A DNA stretch of 40,800 nt from contig KB904821.1 in NCBI GenBank assembly GCA_000380225.1, positions 3,890,030-3,930,829 on the forward strand, written 5' to 3'. A program made the position numbers and the translations under genes. The notes under the pieces are model-generated. The model made no database searches. It was not told the DNA's origin and saw only the letters and a list, made by a program, of their open reading frames with translations. This document shows positions 40,510 through 40,800 of the stretch, piece by piece. The stretch comes from a filamentous cyanobacterium ESFC-1 (GTDB lineage: Bacteria; Cyanobacteriota; Cyanobacteriia; Cyanobacteriales; Spirulinaceae). Each line of letters begins with the position of its first letter. Position 1 is the stretch's first letter.

Positions 40510-40549
40510 TTGACAACTCCCCGTCCTGTCATGAGCGGGGATTCTCGCG
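40510..40549 (-). mobile_element. Right end of IS200/IS605-type element and predicted 3' end of its omega RNA
   Basis: Read on the minus strand after the tnpB stop codon: GCGAGAATCCCCGC, a loop, ACGGGGAGTTGTCAA ending at 40510. The CCCCG...CGGGG hairpin and GGAGTTGTCAA terminus match 18301-18335. Minus-strand sequence beyond 40510 (40509 to 40490, AGGTTGAATTGATTGCTCTC) would be the guide in a TnpB complex. That segment ends one base from the last CRISPR repeat. Confidence 0.75.
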
Positions 40550-40800
40550 TCATAGGGAGACTCTAGCTGGAGTATAGACCCCAGCCCCGAAACGGGGCGT
40601 ATAAAGTCCGCCCGCAGGTGGCGGACACAGCCCCTCGTCTTTACCCTCGACGAGCGTTGGTACGACCTGCCCGACCGCACTTAATCCTCGTTCTTTCACC
40701 ACTTGAGCCGCCGCCACATCTCTATCAGTGGTGTAGCCGCAATTAGAGCATGAATGGACTCGTTGAGACAGAGACTTTTTGCCGCAGTTGGTTCCGCAAT
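40550..40800 (-). CDS. tnpB: TnpB (IS200/IS605 OrfB) C-terminus, partial
   Basis: 83 codons including the stop; the gene enters from the right edge. The zinc ribbon is CGTNCGKKS, then HSCSNCGYTTDRD, with two CxxC pairs. DRDVAAAQVV carries the third RuvC acidic residue (D of RD). The tail (KERGLSAVGQVVPTL, then Gly/Pro-rich sequence to ARVSL) is longer than the zinc-ribbon core needs and probably doubles as omega-RNA scaffold. TnpB is an RNA-guided DNA nuclease that protects element copies against loss. No tnpA is visible. It is convergent with the CRISPR array. Confidence 0.92.
   Translation of the reverse strand, partial: CGTNCGKKSLSQRVHSCSNCGYTTDRDVAAAQVVKERGLSAVGQVVPTLVEGKDEGLCPPPAGGLYTPRFGAGVYTPARVSL

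Noticed and set aside
1-40800. tRNA, rRNA and known riboswitch genes
   Set aside because: I looked for TTCGA-type T-loops with matching acceptor arms, conserved rRNA blocks and familiar riboswitch cores and found none convincing; a covariance-model scan would be needed to exclude them.

Overview
The window comes from a cyanobacterium. The palindrome GCGATCGC (HIP1) occurs throughout, both inside and between genes. A photosystem I pair (psaL, psaI) is present, along with lineage markers such as the DUF3038/DUF4335-like gene pair, a CHAT-FHA protein and a lipid-A-disaccharide-synthase-related protein. Intergenic DNA is crowded with heptanucleotide tandem repeats, hairpin repeats and small mobile-element remnants. 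This resembles filamentous non-heterocystous genomes, but the genus cannot be fixed from the sequence alone. I found no rRNA or tRNA genes.

Layout. 1-251: left end and first 25 codons of a TnpB gene (IS200/IS605 superfamily, minus strand), inserted at the 3' end of an Uma2-family nuclease gene that it appears to truncate. 249-3625 (minus): Uma2 nuclease and a membrane protein with eight WD40 repeats. 3851-6699: exported protein, JAMM/M67 peptidase (minus), TerD-family protein, FecR-domain protein. 6700-7205: repeat-rich gap. 7206-9014 (minus): lepA. 9306-11866: orphan ribbon-helix-helix protein, PAS-GAF histidine kinase, Nfu-type Fe-S scaffold. 12041-12752 (minus): psaL-psaI, where psaI has only 38 codons. 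13039-18005: HpnB-like glycosyltransferase, small secreted Cys protein, RND transporter. 18006-18816: a deleted IS200/IS605 derivative that keeps the omega-RNA region, plus repeats. 18817-22214: small RHH protein, small hypothetical, GPH/MFS-type transporter, membrane protein. 22530-26920: CHAT-FHA protein, acidic hypothetical protein, HNH nuclease, LpxB-related protein. 27258-28909 (minus): apt and a DppB-type permease. 29142-33275: DUF3038/DUF4335-like pair, YdcF-like protein, secreted protein. 33602-38574 (minus): a probable operon of radical SAM protein, methyltransferase-like protein, cNMP-binding/MGS-like fusion and HD-domain protein, interrupted by another IS200/IS605 remnant. 39723-40488: CRISPR array of 11 repeats and 10 spacers with no cas genes in view. 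40510-40800: right end and C-terminus of a second TnpB gene (minus), about 20 bp from the array.

Three things stand out. (1) Four IS200/IS605-type loci: two carry tnpB and run off the edges; two are internal deletions, one of them keeping exactly the tnpB 3' end and right end that would encode an omega RNA. (2) One of these elements lies against the trailer end of the CRISPR array, so its predicted guide is the DNA next to the last repeat and any read-through is antisense to the array. (3) The 33602-38574 gene set contains a cyclic-nucleotide-binding domain fused to a methylglyoxal-synthase-like domain that lacks most catalytic residues. It looks like a nucleotide- or metabolite-sensing module whose partners are a radical SAM protein, a methyltransferase-like protein and an HD phosphohydrolase. 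All functions are inferred from sequence motifs read by eye; no database search was run.
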